Source: Nymphaea colorata
Lineage: Eukaryota; Streptophyta; Magnoliopsida; Nymphaeales; Nymphaeaceae
Reading direction: 5' to 3'
DNA length: 64,000 nucleotides
NCBI RefSeq assembly: GCF_008831285.2
Contig: NC_045147.1
Span: 21,158,981 to 21,222,980 of the forward strand
The notes under the pieces are model-generated. The model worked only from the letters and a program-made list of their open reading frames with translations. It was not told where the DNA came from and did no database searches. This document shows positions 1 to 11,955 of this stretch, in pieces. Every line of letters begins with the position of its first letter. Positions within the stretch are counted from its first letter, which is position 1. The translations under genes were made by a program, and so were the position numbers.

Positions 1-29
1 CTGAATATATAAGGATCCAACCCGAATCC

Positions 30-506
30 CGAGTTTGAATTCGATTAGGGAGATCAGACTAAGCCAAATTTGTTCCCAACTCGATTACGTCCCTATTGAC
101 GCAGAGAGACGAGAAAAAAAAAAACATGAAAAAGTTAATCATGGAGTTAAAAAATTTAGGTCAGATGAATCACGTAGCGTGAAAAGGACATAACTTTAAC
201 ATATGAATATATTAAAACATCTATTTTTTGAATTAAATTCTCTCATCGTGTTAGAAGACTAGACTAGGAGGTCAAGTTTTGCTAAAAGTCAAACACGTAA
301 AAACTTTGCCTGGACTTTGAAGCAAAGTGCCATATTATGGCAATTAAAAGTGTGTTAGTTGTTGGTTAGTACAATGACGTTTGCAATCATAGGCGTTGCA
401 TTTGCAAATGAGCCGAACTTGATCATAGAATTGATATATGACATCTTCAATTTTGAGACACTTAGGCTACATTTGGATTTCAGATCTCGTGCAGATTTCA
501 AATGTA
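30..506. repeat. Dispersed duplicate of 49533-50006
   Basis: This AT-rich stretch is repeated with modest divergence at 49533-50006, in the same orientation. Shared blocks include the runs around gattagggagatcaga and tttcagatctcgtgcagatt. No coding potential is convincing: the 61-codon frame at 359-544 is not preserved as a gene in the other copy. It marks a segmental duplication that brackets the receptor-kinase array. I cannot say whether it is flanking DNA of an old gene copy or an interspersed element. Confidence 0.7.
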
Positions 507-2204
507 TCGGACCACAAAATACAGGATTGTTTCATCTTCAATAATTGTTGAATAGAAGAAACTCATTAGACTGAAATCCATCCCGTGTTTGTTTCGTTCA
601 CAGATTTAGCATCGTCAATGAGAATCGAACAAGAGATATGCTGCTTTATTGGTCCCCATCCGACCAACCATACTAAGCCTCTTATCTAGCAAATTAAAGG
701 GAATGATGCCATTTAGGGTGTTAAAATTTACAAGTAATGGAGCCACCCACCATTATTGAGTTGAGCTGTAATGCAATGCAAAGGGTCTATGTCAAGCCAG
801 CAAAGTGGAAGGCGAGGGGCTTGCAAGAGCTCCGGTTGGCAACTTTGGAATCTTTTGATGTGAAGTGCACGCACAGGTCATTTCTAGGAAGCTTCTTTGT
901 TGCATTGTTCATGAATTCAATTCTACAAATCAAGCATTTAATTTCATGTTAGAAAACGACAGCAACCTCTATGAAATTATTTACATGAGAAAATTTTTCT
1001 GGTATCGTAATCTTTTGTGGTATATAATTTATTTCACTTCAAAAAAAAAAAAAAACAAACTTACGTGTTCGATGGCTTTTCTAATATATAAAAAAAAAGT
1101 CTTCTTCAACCTAGTTAAGAGAATTGCATTTATTTTCTATTGATTCTATTCTAAAGCCCCCATAAATGTCTGCTATAACTTTTTGTTTTGACCCAACGGA
1201 TTGGGTGAGTTCAACAAGAACACAAGGAAAATCTAAAAAATGTTTGATGAGTATCGGTTTGACTTTTTCGCCGAATAAAGTTCTTATTGAGATCACAAAT
1301 TAAATTTAATATATTTTCAGCTATTGGCTCGTGAATAATGAAAACAAGTGAATCGCAAAAACATCTGTTCACTCAATACCATTTTTGAACTGGTTTTTCC
1401 AACTCATTTTTTTTTCTTTCACCTATCTTATTTTTCTCTCTCTTTTTTTTTATCACCACCATTGTTTTCAACTTTAAGATCAGTTGAATTTTAGAGAGAG
1501 AAAAGTACTTTAACACGCATTCAATAATAATAAGAAAAAGTAAAATTTGTCGTGAATCTTTTATTAATATATCTGCTGATATTAGTCGATCCACCAAATA
1601 CATGCCATTAGCTTGGCCCCCACTTGAATATTTTGCACACTATATATTTAAATAAATAGATTGGATTTGGACCGAATAGGCGAATATCGGACGGAATTGC
1701 TTGAAAATAAGGAAAAAGTTAAACATCCAACTAAGAAATCGGATTGAATTTGGATTCAACAAATGACATTCGAACATATTTTGGTTTCAAATTCAGTTTT
1801 AAATAAATACTCTATATCCAATATGCATATATTTTCGAATTTTTTCTTGACATGTTATAATACCGCTCAGATTCAGTAGTTAGTGCAGTTAAAGGAAGGA
1901 TTGAGATTTGGTTGTAAAAAAGAAAAAGTCACAAACACATATTGAATTTAAAAGTCGGATTCAGATATAGTATTAGACTCTTCTCCGTTCCTATTCGGAT
2001 CCAACCGAATTTTAGTAGGGGCAACGCGATCAATATTTCACGTCCAAGAATTTTTTTATATATAATTCTGAATAAGCAACAATCTGCCCAAGAGTTCATG
2101 TATGATACTGGAGGTAATGTTATTATTTTATTATTTTATTATTGTTTGCTATAACGATCTAATCTGAAATGGTTTTTGCATTTATAGAGCTCATTTCGAT
2201 TTGA
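507..2204. other. Intergenic, no gene seen
   Basis: This is AT-rich DNA with only short chance frames. From about 1640 to 2040 there are scattered GGATT/CCGAAT words resembling the denser block at 41851-42245. I see no protein homology, structural RNA or clear terminal repeats. Confidence 0.5.
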
Positions 2205-4444
2205 TATATTTACAAAATCAAGCATCTTTTTCTTACAAGTTGATTCTCTTTATTGAAGCAACACCAAAATCAATAAGCAATAAAAAGGTTCGCACTTATA
2301 TTTTCTCGAATCCATGAGAAGCCATCACTTATATCTAATTACCCATCAGGCGTTTGATTGCCCTTTCTTTTAAGATTTGACAACTGTACAGTAGTTTTAA
2401 GATCAGACCTTCCCACTTGTGATCTTAAATCCGACTTTTTGTCAATGCAAAAACATAAAATACAAATTTCGGATCCTAAGATCCTTAGTTTGACGAATCA
2501 TGAATACTACGAGTGGAATTTTTACTGCATCAGCAAAAACATGCCACATAAGATCTATCTCAGATCTATGGATTTCAAATATGAAGTAAACAAATGTCCC
2601 TTACAAAAGAACTCAGATTTGATATGCACTTCTCTCCCATAGTCCTAATAAGAGTATGATTGGAATCTGATAAAGAATCACCCAAGTCAGATATAAATGT
2701 CAGACAATATGCCAGTGGTTGGACCCAATTCTTATCATTTACATCCCAAAATACAAAATGGCTTCCTGCTCTGTTTCCTCGAACATTACATATACAGAAG
2801 TAAAATATTGGGTTACCAATGTACCAATCTTTAAAAACATGAATTCAACATGTAACACCTGTTCCGTTCATGCTCGGAAGTCTTCGAGTATCGAATTCTG
2901 CAGGTTCTTTCTGTGTTCTGTAGTATCTAATCGCATCTTGACTGTGCCAAAGAACCGCATATTGGAACATCTGAAAAACTGAAAGGTGTTTACCAATGAT
3001 GTGTGCCGAAATACAGACACGATCAACTTAGCCGATGAATGCAAAAACGAGCCAGATCAACTCTTGAATGGTGAAACAATTTTAACAGAATATTCCGCTC
3101 AAATAAATCACGTGATCTGTTAAAAATAAAAATGAAATGATTTATATAACCTCAAGAAATATGACGATGCTGCTACCTGCTGCAAACACCCTCCTGAAAG
3201 CTGCGGATTCGTTTGAGCTTTAATGATCAATTCACTAATAAACTCTTTTATCAGCTGGAATAAAGAACCCTGTTTCTTAGGAATTGGGGACTGGAATTCA
3301 CTAAGAATAGGGCATGATTCTCATTCTCCGAGACCGATATCTCAATTCCCATGCGTTGGATATCAACTCTTACATTGCATTCGTTTCTCTTCTAAAAAAT
3401 TGTTATCAATATCAATTTATTATAAGTATCATGGATGATCTAATATATCGTTTCCTGTTTCCTGTTCTTCCTTACCCATTTCCTGTTTGTTAATTCCGAT
3501 TCTAGTACTGCTTCCCGTTTCTAATTTTAGTCCGCAGCAAATATGAGGAGAACCACCATAGTCCTTCCGTCATTTTCCTTCTGCAACTGTGCTCTTCAAG
3601 TGGTGTTCTTGAACAAAGAAGTCCGTTACAATGTAAAAAATAAATTTTCATTTTATAAAATTCATTCAGATTCTCTGCTCTGTGCATCAGTGAGCAGTAG
3701 TGCTTCTTATGTGTCCTGCACGTCCGCATTAGAGTCGGACCACACCGGGTGTTTATCAGAACAACTGAATAGCACCTGCCGGTAGAGACAAGAAGACCCC
3801 CCTGAAAAACACAACTCATTGGCAGCAGAAACATTTCGGTAACGTGGTCGGTAACTTATTCTGCTGCTTCTTAGCAGAACTCAGAGAAGCAAAAAAAACT
3901 CGTCTTAAAGGATGGTAAACAAGAAGGGAAGCAGAGTCTGAAAAAGCAGAAAAGCTGACCATATTATCCTAATACAAGCGTGACAAAGAAAGGGGTTCCA
4001 TGAAAACGAAGGCAATTTCAGAACACAATTGAGGATTATCATGGAACAAACAATAAAGGGAAGAGATACAAATACTGAGCTATATTGCTCGGATGAATTT
4101 ATTGCTAGGAGGCCGCATTATTGGTTATAAGCTACATTTAGGAGGTGGCATATGGAGGATAAAGACAGCAGAAGGGCGTCGGTTTTAGTTCCTTCTGCAG
4201 CTGAATTCACGGTAGTATACATTAATGCAACAGGAAAAAGGTCTACTGGAAAGGCTGGTGAAGCAAAATAAACCATAAACAGGGCCATCAAGGCCTGTTG
4301 CAGCTCCTCTGCAACTCGTTGGCTGCACAAACTGGAAACTTGAAGCTTCAAAATTTCCTTCCCCGTAGCAAATGGAAACGAGTATCGTCTAATTTCCAAT
4401 ATAACTAGTAGAAGAAAAACATATATAATACCAAGAATCCAAGA
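2205..4444. repeat. 3' flank of gene A, partly duplicated downstream of gene C
   Basis: Two blocks recur in order before gene C. About 2208-2640 matches 12946-13450, and about 3797-4444 matches 13487-14096. The middle (2640-3795) is missing from the second copy. The minus strand here follows the stop codon of gene A, so it should hold its 3' UTR; an AATAAA (minus) lies at 4098-4103, about 345 nt past the stop. The 93-codon frame at 4118-4399 is broken in the second copy, so I do not call it a gene. Confidence 0.7.
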
Positions 4445-7147
4445 TTACCGCCCTTTTGGATTCATGATCTGGGAGAAAACTGCACTTGGCTGCATCTGCT
4501 CTGAACCCATGCTGGTGGAGCTCCCACCTTCGAAGCTTGTGCTGCTGTTAAGAGTGTCAGGAGTCGGCCAATTAATGGCGTCATCAGATCGCTTCCCCTT
4601 GGCAGAAAGCGGTGCCTCCTGATCATCCAAGTCGCCAACAAAACCAACGACCACACCCTTCTCGTCTGCCTCCTCTGCGCTGCTCTGCAAGCTGAGAGAA
4701 AACTCTAAGTTCCAGAGCACATTGGTCATGGCGGGACGATCTGCTCCTTCGTCAGCCAAGCACTTCTCTGCAGTCTCAGCAAACTTGCGCAGGCTCTCCG
4801 CTGCGATCTTCCCACTTAGAAAGGGATCAACGATCTGTTCTATCACGCCTTTTCTCATGCAGTGGAGCGCCCATTCCGCCAGGCAGACCTCCATGGTGGG
4901 GCGCGACCTGTCGAGCGCAGGGCGAGCTGAGAGAACCTCAAACAGAACCACCCCGAAAGAATAGACGTCAGATTTCTCGGTGAGCCGCTGCAGGCGGTGG
5001 TACTCAGGGTCGAGATACCCGAAGGTGCCCTTCACACCTGTGCTCACATGGGAAGGTTCAATCTCCGAGCCCATCTTCGAGAGGCCAAAATCAGAGATCT
5101 TTGCCACCCAATTGCCGTCGAGGAGAATGTTGGCGGACTTCACGTCTCTGTGTATAAGGGTGTGCTTGGCTCCGGTGTGGAGATGGTGCAGCCCCTTGGC
5201 CGCACCGATGCAGATCTCGAGCCTTTGTCTCCAAGACAACGGTGAGGCTTTTCTGCCGTAGAGGTGCTCACGCAGATTGCCACGGGCCATGTACTCGTAA
5301 ACCAAAATCATCTCGGAGCTGTCCTCGCAGTAGCCGATCAGGGGGACCAGGTGGCGGTGGCGGAGCTTCGAGAGCATCTCGATTTCGTTTTGGAATTCGT
5401 GAACGCCTTGCTGCGAGAGCTCGCTCCCTCTTTTTACGGCGACTTCATTGCCACCATCAATAACGCCCTTGTAGACCTTACCGAAACCGCCGGCCCCAAG
5501 AAGGAGAGACTCGCTGAAGTTGTCGGTGGCCTCAACGATCTCTGAGAACCTGAAGTGCCGGCAATAACCATGAGAGGCGTTGCTTAGAGCGCCCAGGCTC
5601 TTCTCTGCTGAAAATGCAGTCGATTTCCTGTTTTCCCCTTGTGCATAAGGCGATAGCGGGACCCCTGTCGACCCACTACCATCACTCCCTTTCTCCTTCT
5701 TCTTCCGCAGGCACCCGCACAACAGGCAGCAGATGCAAGCGCCGACAACAAGCGCGGCAGCTATGCCCCCCACGGCGCCTGCAATCTCGTGGCTGTGACC
5801 ACCACCATGACGACCAATGGGAGAACTATTCTCCGGTGCAGGCGCTGGCGGCAGGAGGTCAGGATTTGGTCCGGCAAGGTTACCAGATGAGTCATTGACC
5901 TTGAACACTTCAAGCCCATTAAGGATTGCATCTCCGTAATACGGTCGAACATCAACATCTGGATGGAGCTCAATCCTCAAATCGCTTTGCTTGCCACTCG
6001 TCGGAGGCACTATTACCGTGTAATCTCTATACACTGCTACGCCAGTGTATGGAGGAGATTGGACGTTTTCCTTCGCACTGTAAATCACATCGAATCCAGG
6101 ATCCGCAGTCATGTTGTTCACGTACACATTGAATACCCTTTGGTTCACTTGGAACACCTCAGACTGAATCTCACAAAAATGAAGTCTAATCAAGTAGCGG
6201 AATCCATTATCGACAGTAATAGACCAAGTGAGGTTGTAGTTCAGGTTGATAGAGGCATTATGACCCATAGACCGAGCAGTGCCATACACGTCTGGTGGAG
6301 CAATATACTCCGGGACAGCCTTTGAGTACTGGATACTTACGTTGGGATCACGGGAGTAGGAAACTCCAAAACCAGCTCCAAAGATGTATTTAGAGTCATC
6401 GTACCAGGTTCGAGAGAGGCCGGAATCAAAGGTGGGGGAGATGTAAGCCCCTCCTACGTTTAACCGAACGATAGCTTGCAGAGCATGAGAATGACGTATG
6501 GGGAATATTTGGCTGGTTGGAACAATAGAGGCATCAGAAGGGAACAATTCCGGTGAAGACACAATCTCTATTCCATTGATAAAGGCGAACGAATCGGGGG
6601 TGTTTGGTGAGGGAGTAAATGTGAGGATGAGGAAGCCAGAGGAGGAGACGGTGATGAAGAACTCACGTATGATGTAGGCTTGTGTGAGGGCTAAAGCGGT
6701 GATGAATGGGCTGAAGTTGCTGAGCAGAGTGTAAGGCGCAGTTGTGACAGAAAAGAAAGCATTCTTAGGGTCTCGGTCATTGTAGACAACAGGGAAGAAG
6801 TGGAGCCGAACGAAATAACGACCTTCAGGAAGTGCAGTGAAGTTGTAAGAGGAAGCAGAAGTGAAGATGCGAACAGTTTGGTAGGGAACAACAGATTGGA
6901 GGAGAGAAAGGTCGGTGCTGGAAGCTCGGGCAGAGAAAGAAGATTGTAAATTTGATGGACCAAAGTGGGTGGTGGAGTCGCTGGTCCATCGACGCTTATC
7001 GGCATCAACATTGTCAGAGGAGTCCCCACAGTTGAGAAGGATACTCACGGGTTTGAAGAAAGGTGTGGAGCTGACAAGAGAAAAAAAAAGCAACAAATGG
7101 AAGACAGGTAGCAGAAGGAGAGACTGCCAGCAAGTTGATTCCTTCAT
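4445..7147 (-). CDS. FERONIA-type CrRLK1L receptor kinase, copy A (900 aa)
   Basis: This is a predicted plasma-membrane receptor Ser/Thr kinase of the CrRLK1L family, whose members sense cell-wall state and RALF peptides. Seen in order: signal peptide 1-27, malectin-like ectodomain about 37-415 with many NxS/T sites, Pro-rich stalk 428-445, membrane span 454-479, basic stop-transfer RKKKEK, and kinase about 548-815. Kinase motifs are intact: Gly loop GAGGFG from 551, K572 (VAVKRG), E590, HRD 666-668, DFG 686-688, DPE 713-715 and DRP 803-805. The tail ends SAVFSQIMNPKGR, as I recall for FERONIA, so I place it in that clade. The coding region is intronless, as usual for the family. I chose the ATG at 7147 because it is the first after a likely splice acceptor; the open frame above it has no ATG. 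Copy C is its close duplicate. Confidence 0.93.
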   Translation of the reverse strand: MKESTCWQSLLLLPVFHLLLFFSLVSSTPFFKPVSILLNCGDSSDNVDADKRRWTSDSTTHFGPSNLQSSFSARASSTDLSLLQSVVPYQTVRIFTSASSYNFTALPEGRYFVRLHFFPVVYNDRDPKNAFFSVTTAPYTLLSNFSPFITALALTQAYIIREFFITVSSSGFLILTFTPSPNTPDSFAFINGIEIVSSPELFPSDASIVPTSQIFPIRHSHALQAIVRLNVGGAYISPTFDSGLSRTWYDDSKYIFGAGFGVSYSRDPNVSIQYSKAVPEYIAPPDVYGTARSMGHNASINLNYNLTWSITVDNGFRYLIRLHFCEIQSEVFQVNQRVFNVYVNNMTADPGFDVIYSAKENVQSPPYTGVAVYRDYTVIVPPTSGKQSDLRIELHPDVDVRPYYGDAILNGLEVFKVNDSSGNLAGPNPDLLPPAPAPENSSPIGRHGGGHSHEIAGAVGGIAAALVVGACICCLLCGCLRKKKEKGSDGSGSTGVPLSPYAQGENRKSTAFSAEKSLGALSNASHGYCRHFRFSEIVEATDNFSESLLLGAGGFGKVYKGVIDGGNEVAVKRGSELSQQGVHEFQNEIEMLSKLRHRHLVPLIGYCEDSSEMILVYEYMARGNLREHLYGRKASPLSWRQRLEICIGAAKGLHHLHTGAKHTLIHRDVKSANILLDGNWVAKISDFGLSKMGSEIEPSHVSTGVKGTFGYLDPEYHRLQRLTEKSDVYSFGVVLFEVLSARPALDRSRPTMEVCLAEWALHCMRKGVIEQIVDPFLSGKIAAESLRKFAETAEKCLADEGADRPAMTNVLWNLEFSLSLQSSAEEADEKGVVVGFVGDLDDQEAPLSAKGKRSDDAINWPTPDTLNSSTSFEGGSSTSMGSEQMQPSAVFSQIMNPKGR

Positions 7148-8340
7148 CTCTCTGAGACACCTGAAGCCCAACAAAAGCACAGAATCTACTTTACCATGCC
7201 ATGCACAAGTAAATGAAAAGTATCTCAGTATCCAAGAGAAATATGAACAAAATTTGCAACTTTTCTAGAATCCCAAGCATTTTTAGAGACTTGAAAATTT
7301 GACCGGGTAGGAAGTAGGGAGAAGAAAAGGAGCTGTGTTTTCACCAAAGCAATTTGATTAGCGATTGAAGAGGTGATAGCACAATGAAATTTACTGAAAC
7401 CACAAATGCAACGATTGAGATTCTCGAAAAAAAATCAGAAAATAGAAAAGAAATAAAATTTGTATAATCCAACTTTTGATATTCCGCAGGGGAAAACGCA
7501 GATAGACCTACTGCACGCGAAAGCTCGCTTATGGGAAACTCGTCTAACGACTTCGATTTCACAGATTGATGCCAAAAATTCGCAGAATAACCCTCTAGTT
7601 TCCTAAGAGAAACAAAGACAGGAAATAAGAGAAAACATGATGCTGGAGCGGAAGGACATCGGATTCCAACACTCCACCAACATAGAGAGAGAGATAGAGA
7701 GAGAGAGAGAAAGAGCAGTTACCGGTACAGACAACAAATTGCTCCCAAACGAGTTAGGTTCCAGCTGGAAGCTTCAGGAAGAACGGGATTGGAGATGGAG
7801 CTCTGGTGATGGGCAATACCTTTTTGGTAAATATAGCATCGGATGGAGGAGGAAGACTGAGGAGAGGATCGACATTCCGGTCGTCGTCGGGAAGCGACGA
7901 CCATGCATCCATCTCCTCCACTCGACGTACGCAAAGTGTTTTCTCTCTCTTCCAAAATTCCAAAATGAAGACGGAAAAGGCTGCATCAGAAAGCAATGAT
8001 AATGGCGATCCGATGCGACGTGCAGTGGAGACAACCATCGATCGGGTATTTACCTCCTTCCTTTCTCAGGCATCAATTTCCGATCCCCCCAAGCAGAGTA
8101 TTTCAGTCGACCTCGTTATGAATTGATTCCTTTTACCGGCCGACGTGGGGCTTCATGTTTCATACGCTTATTATTTGACAAAATATCTTATAAGTTCTTT
8201 TTACCTTAATTATTTGTACACGTTGTTTATATATTTTTCAGACGAATATAGATACGGTACTTTTAACTCTCTATTCAGGCTGATGGTACTTTTAATCTGT
8301 AGATATGTATATAAATATATATATATGTTTATATTTCATG
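7148..8340 (-). promoter_or_regulatory. Leader and promoter block of copy A with likely 5'-UTR intron
   Basis: This block recurs before most copies in the array. On the minus strand a donor GTAACT starts at 7722 and is followed at once by a CT-rich tract (GA repeats on the plus strand, 7687-7715). An acceptor CAG ends at 7161, thirteen bases before the start codon. That implies an intron of about 562 bp in the 5' UTR. Conservation decays beyond about 8340. The intron is inferred from splice signals and recurrence; no transcript is available. Confidence 0.6.
7754..7912 (-). CDS. Candidate upstream ORF in the leader of copy A (52 aa)
   Basis: This short frame starts MDAWSSLPDDDRNVD and ends before the inferred intron donor at 7722. 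The same start and first dozen codons appear, with small changes, in the leaders of copies B, C, D and G (M-D/G-A/T-W-S/P-SLP-x-DDRNVD). The downstream part drifts in frame between copies, so only the beginning looks constrained. It could be a translated uORF that limits kinase translation, or simply conserved leader DNA. No known domain is visible. Confidence 0.3.
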   Translation of the reverse strand: MDAWSSLPDDDRNVDPLLSLPPPSDAIFTKKVLPITRAPSPIPFFLKLPAGT

Positions 8341-8345
8341 TGTGA

Positions 8346-9578
8346 TAATATACTTTTAAGATCATAACAATTCCAACTGTCGTTACTATTATTTTCTCTA
8401 ATTAAATGTTTACACTTCAACACCGAACATTAAATAAAAAGAGAGGTCAACATCCTCTATATTGTGTCAATTAGTATATATACTGCCTAACGACCAAACT
8501 CCTCTAATTATTTGATAAGTTTTAGTTAGAAAAAAAAAGGCATAAATGAAGAAGCTCGTATACCACACAATTTTTTAGGAAGAGTGACTGTCAGTGTGTG
8601 ATGCCCAATCTTAATGGCAATGACAAGTATGAGGGCAGCGGATTGTGAAGAGTAAGATAGGGACAAATAATAAACTTTAAAGAAACAAAATATGTTTCAG
8701 TGTTTATACCTAACAGGCAATAAAGGAGGTGGTTGATTGGAGACAGGGGCTTATGCTGAGAAGCTATGAAACATAGTATGTTTCAGTAGTATACCTAATT
8801 CTTGAGAGATTGTTTAAAAGAAGTTAACAAACTAAGCAACTTGTTTGATCAATCAATGATATGTGCCGTGCATGACCACGAGTATATCAGATCGTGGTTA
8901 TTTTGTCGCTATAGGCTCAGCCCATGGTTGACTGAGGCCGGCGTGACTAAGCTTATCTCGAGGTAGGTTTTACTATAAGCCCGATTCGATCTTCAGCTAA
9001 TTCATTTGATACTTAGTCGTTAGTAAATTAAGATGAGTAAGATTTTGAGAAGGATATTTTACAATTCATGCCCACTTCTAGCGACCTGGCTAGGACGTTT
9101 AAATTACTATTGGACGTGAAGTCCCATCATCGAGAAATTAAAGTCCGGATCGTCGGATCGAGGAGATGTGCGGCTGAATGATGTTACGTAGGCAAGCTGC
9201 AGTGCTATCTGATTCCTGCCCAAATCTGTGGTTGTGATTTGATGACAACGTAGTTGACAGACATGTCATGTGGAAAATTTGTGCACATTTGTTCATATTA
9301 ATCAACCAAGATTTTTTTTTCTTATGTTTCAACTTTTCTACGTTCTGTTTCATTTATTCTTTAAAAGCTTTCTATGCGTGACAAAAACTGTGATAGTACT
9401 TAAAAAAGAAAAACAAAAACAGAAGTTCATTAACATTTTCTGTTGTTAATTAAGTCGACTCACGACCAAGCTCCACTGATGACGACCTCGCTGTTTCACC
9501 TTCCGGAGTGCTGAGCTAATTAATTTTTCCGTCTTCACAACACGAGTATATGCGAGTACAGTATACCAGATCGCTCGA
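8346..9578. other. 3' flank of copy B
   Basis: The interval holds the downstream region of copy B on the minus strand. About 8350-9470 is similar to 18140-19070 and, more weakly, to 35120-35880 and 44390-44660, so it is part of the repeating unit. From 8901 onward it is nearly identical to 20222 onward (see the duplicated tract). No other gene was found. Confidence 0.6.
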
Positions 9579-11955
9579 CTACATGCTCCGTGAATCCATG
9601 GTGGCCTGCTCAGCATAAGTCGAACTGCTTCTATCATCATCAGTATGCCAAACCATGGAAGACAGGGACACCTCTTCATCATCACCATCCACGGTCATGG
9701 AAGGACCGGCAGCCAATCCCTCACCCTTCTTCTCCTCTTCTCCGCTGATCTGCAAAAAGAGGGCAAGCTCCAAACTACTTACCACATTCGCCATAGACGG
9801 ACGGTCTGCACTCTGCTCTGCCAAGCACCTCTCTGCGGTTTCTGCAAACTTGTGGAGGCACTCGAGTGCTATCTTTCCCTCTAGAAATGGGTCGATGATC
9901 CGCTCGGTTCTTCCCAATCTCATAGAGCGCAACGCCCAATCGGCTAGACCGATCTCTTCCATGTGACGTGACATGTCGATCACCGGTCGAGCACACAAAG
10001 TCTCCAGCAGAACCACTCCAAACGAGTAAACATCTGATTTCTCGGTCAGCCTGTGCAAGCGAAAGTATTCTGGATCAAAGTAGCCGAAGGTGCCCTTCAC
10101 CCCTGTGCTCACATGGCTGCAATCCAATGAGGACCCCATCCTAGAGAGGCCGAAGTCGGAAACCTTGGCCACCCAATTCTCATCCAAGAGTATGTTTGTG
10201 GTTTTTACATCCCTATGTATAAGCGTATAAGTGGCTCCGGCATGAAGATAATGAAGCCCCTTAGCGGCACCAATGCATATCTCAAGTCTCTGCCTCCAAG
10301 ATAAAGGCGGGTGGTTAGTGCCATAGAGGTGTTGACGCAGGGTGCCGTGAGCCATGTGGTTATAGACAAGTATCATCTCAGAGTTGTCATCACAGTAACC
10401 GATGAGAGAAACCAGGTGGCGATGGCGGAGCTTAGAGAGCATCTCGATTTCGTTCTTGAATTCACGCAATCCCTGCTCCGCTAGTTGGTTCCCACGCTTG
10501 ATGGCAACTTTGGTGCCGCCATCTATTTCGCCCATGTAGACCTTGCCAAAGCCACCACGCCCAAGGAGGAGAGCATCGTCAAAATTGTTGGTGGCTGCTG
10601 TCATCTCAGAGAACCTGAAGTGCCGGCAATAAGCATTAGAGGCGTTGCTCTGAGCGACCTGGCCCTTCTCTGCTGGAAATAGAGTCGATTTCTCCTTTTT
10701 CCCTTGTGAATAAGGCGATAACGGGACCCACGTAGACGCACTACCATCACTCCCTTTGTCCCTCTTCTTCCGCCGGGCTCTGCACAACAGGCAGCAGGTG
10801 CAAGCGCCGGCAACAAGCGCGGCAGCTATGCCTCCCACGGCGCCTGCAATCACGAGGCTGTGACGACCAACGGGCGGAGAACTATTCTTAGGTGCTGGCG
10901 CCCACGGGAGGTCTGGATTTGGTCCAGCAAGGTTACCAGATGAGTCATTGACCTTGAAGACTTCAAGCCCATTAAGAATTGCATCTGCGTGATTGGGTCC
11001 GATCTCAGCATCTGGATGGAGCGTAATCGACATGTCGCTCTGTTCACTTCCCTCTAAAGGCACTTCTATGATATAGTCCCTGTACACAGCCACACCTGTC
11101 AAAATTCTAGTGTTGACTTTCTTAGATGCATAGTCAAGCACATCAAATTTAAGATCTGCCGTCATGTTGTTCACATATATGTCGAACACCCTCTGGTTCA
11201 CGTTGTTGATCTTTGATTGTATCTCACAGAAATGAAGCCTAACCCAGTAGCGAAATCCGTTGTCTATAGCAATATTCCACTGGAGGTTATAGTTCTTGTC
11301 AACCGATGCATTAGGCCCCATTGATCGAGCAGTGCCATACACGTCTGTTGGTGCAATATAATCTGGGAGAGCATGAGAATACTGTATGCTTATATTTGGA
11401 TCACGGTTGTAGGAAACTCCAAAAGCGGCACCAAAGACATATGGAGTATCATCATACCATGTCCGGAAGAGGAGGCCGGAATCAGAGGTGGGAGAGACGT
11501 AAGCTCCGCCCACATTCAGCCGAACGACGGTTTGCAAAGCCTCGGAATGTTGTATGCGAAATATTTGGTCGGTTTGGCCAACGGTGGAAGAAGGGTTGAA
11601 GGCGAAGGAACGGAAAAGTTCTGGCGAAGACACGACCTCTATGCCATTGATGAAGGCGAACGAATCAGGGGTGCTTTGTGAGGGAGTGAAGGTGAGGGCG
11701 AGGGAGCCAGAGGAGGGGACAGTGACGAAAAACTCACGCATGATGTAGGCTTGTGTGAGGGCTAAAGCGGTGATGGTGGGATTGAAGTTGCTGAGCAGAG
11801 TGTAAGGCCCAGTTGTAACAGAAAAGAAGGCATTTTTAGGGTCTCGGCCATTGTAGACAGCAGGGAAGAAGTGGAGCCGAACGAAATGACGACCTTCAGG
11901 AAGTGCAGTAAAATTGTAAGAGGAAGCAGAAGTGAAGATGCGAGCTGTTTGGTAG
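8901..11955. repeat. Donor copy of a 3.05 kb near-identical tract
   Basis: Bases 8901-11955 match 20222-23277 almost perfectly. I see about five differences, all in the non-coding first 500 bases (for example C/T at 8907, a one-base poly-T change and a T/C near 9357). The encoded proteins are identical throughout. This locus looks native because its left flank (8820-8900) continues in the same order as the related flank at 35580-35700. At the other copy the tract starts abruptly inside a copia fragment. Confidence 0.9.

Noticed and set aside
4118-4399. 93-codon minus-strand frame downstream of gene A
   Set aside because: The homologous DNA before gene C (13750-14090) has indels and stops that break the frame, so it behaves as 3' UTR, not protein.
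7637-7999. Plus-strand frames in the leaders (for example 7637-7999, 34291-34857, 43554-44072)
   Set aside because: They differ in frame and end between copies and overlap the inferred first exon and intron on the other strand.
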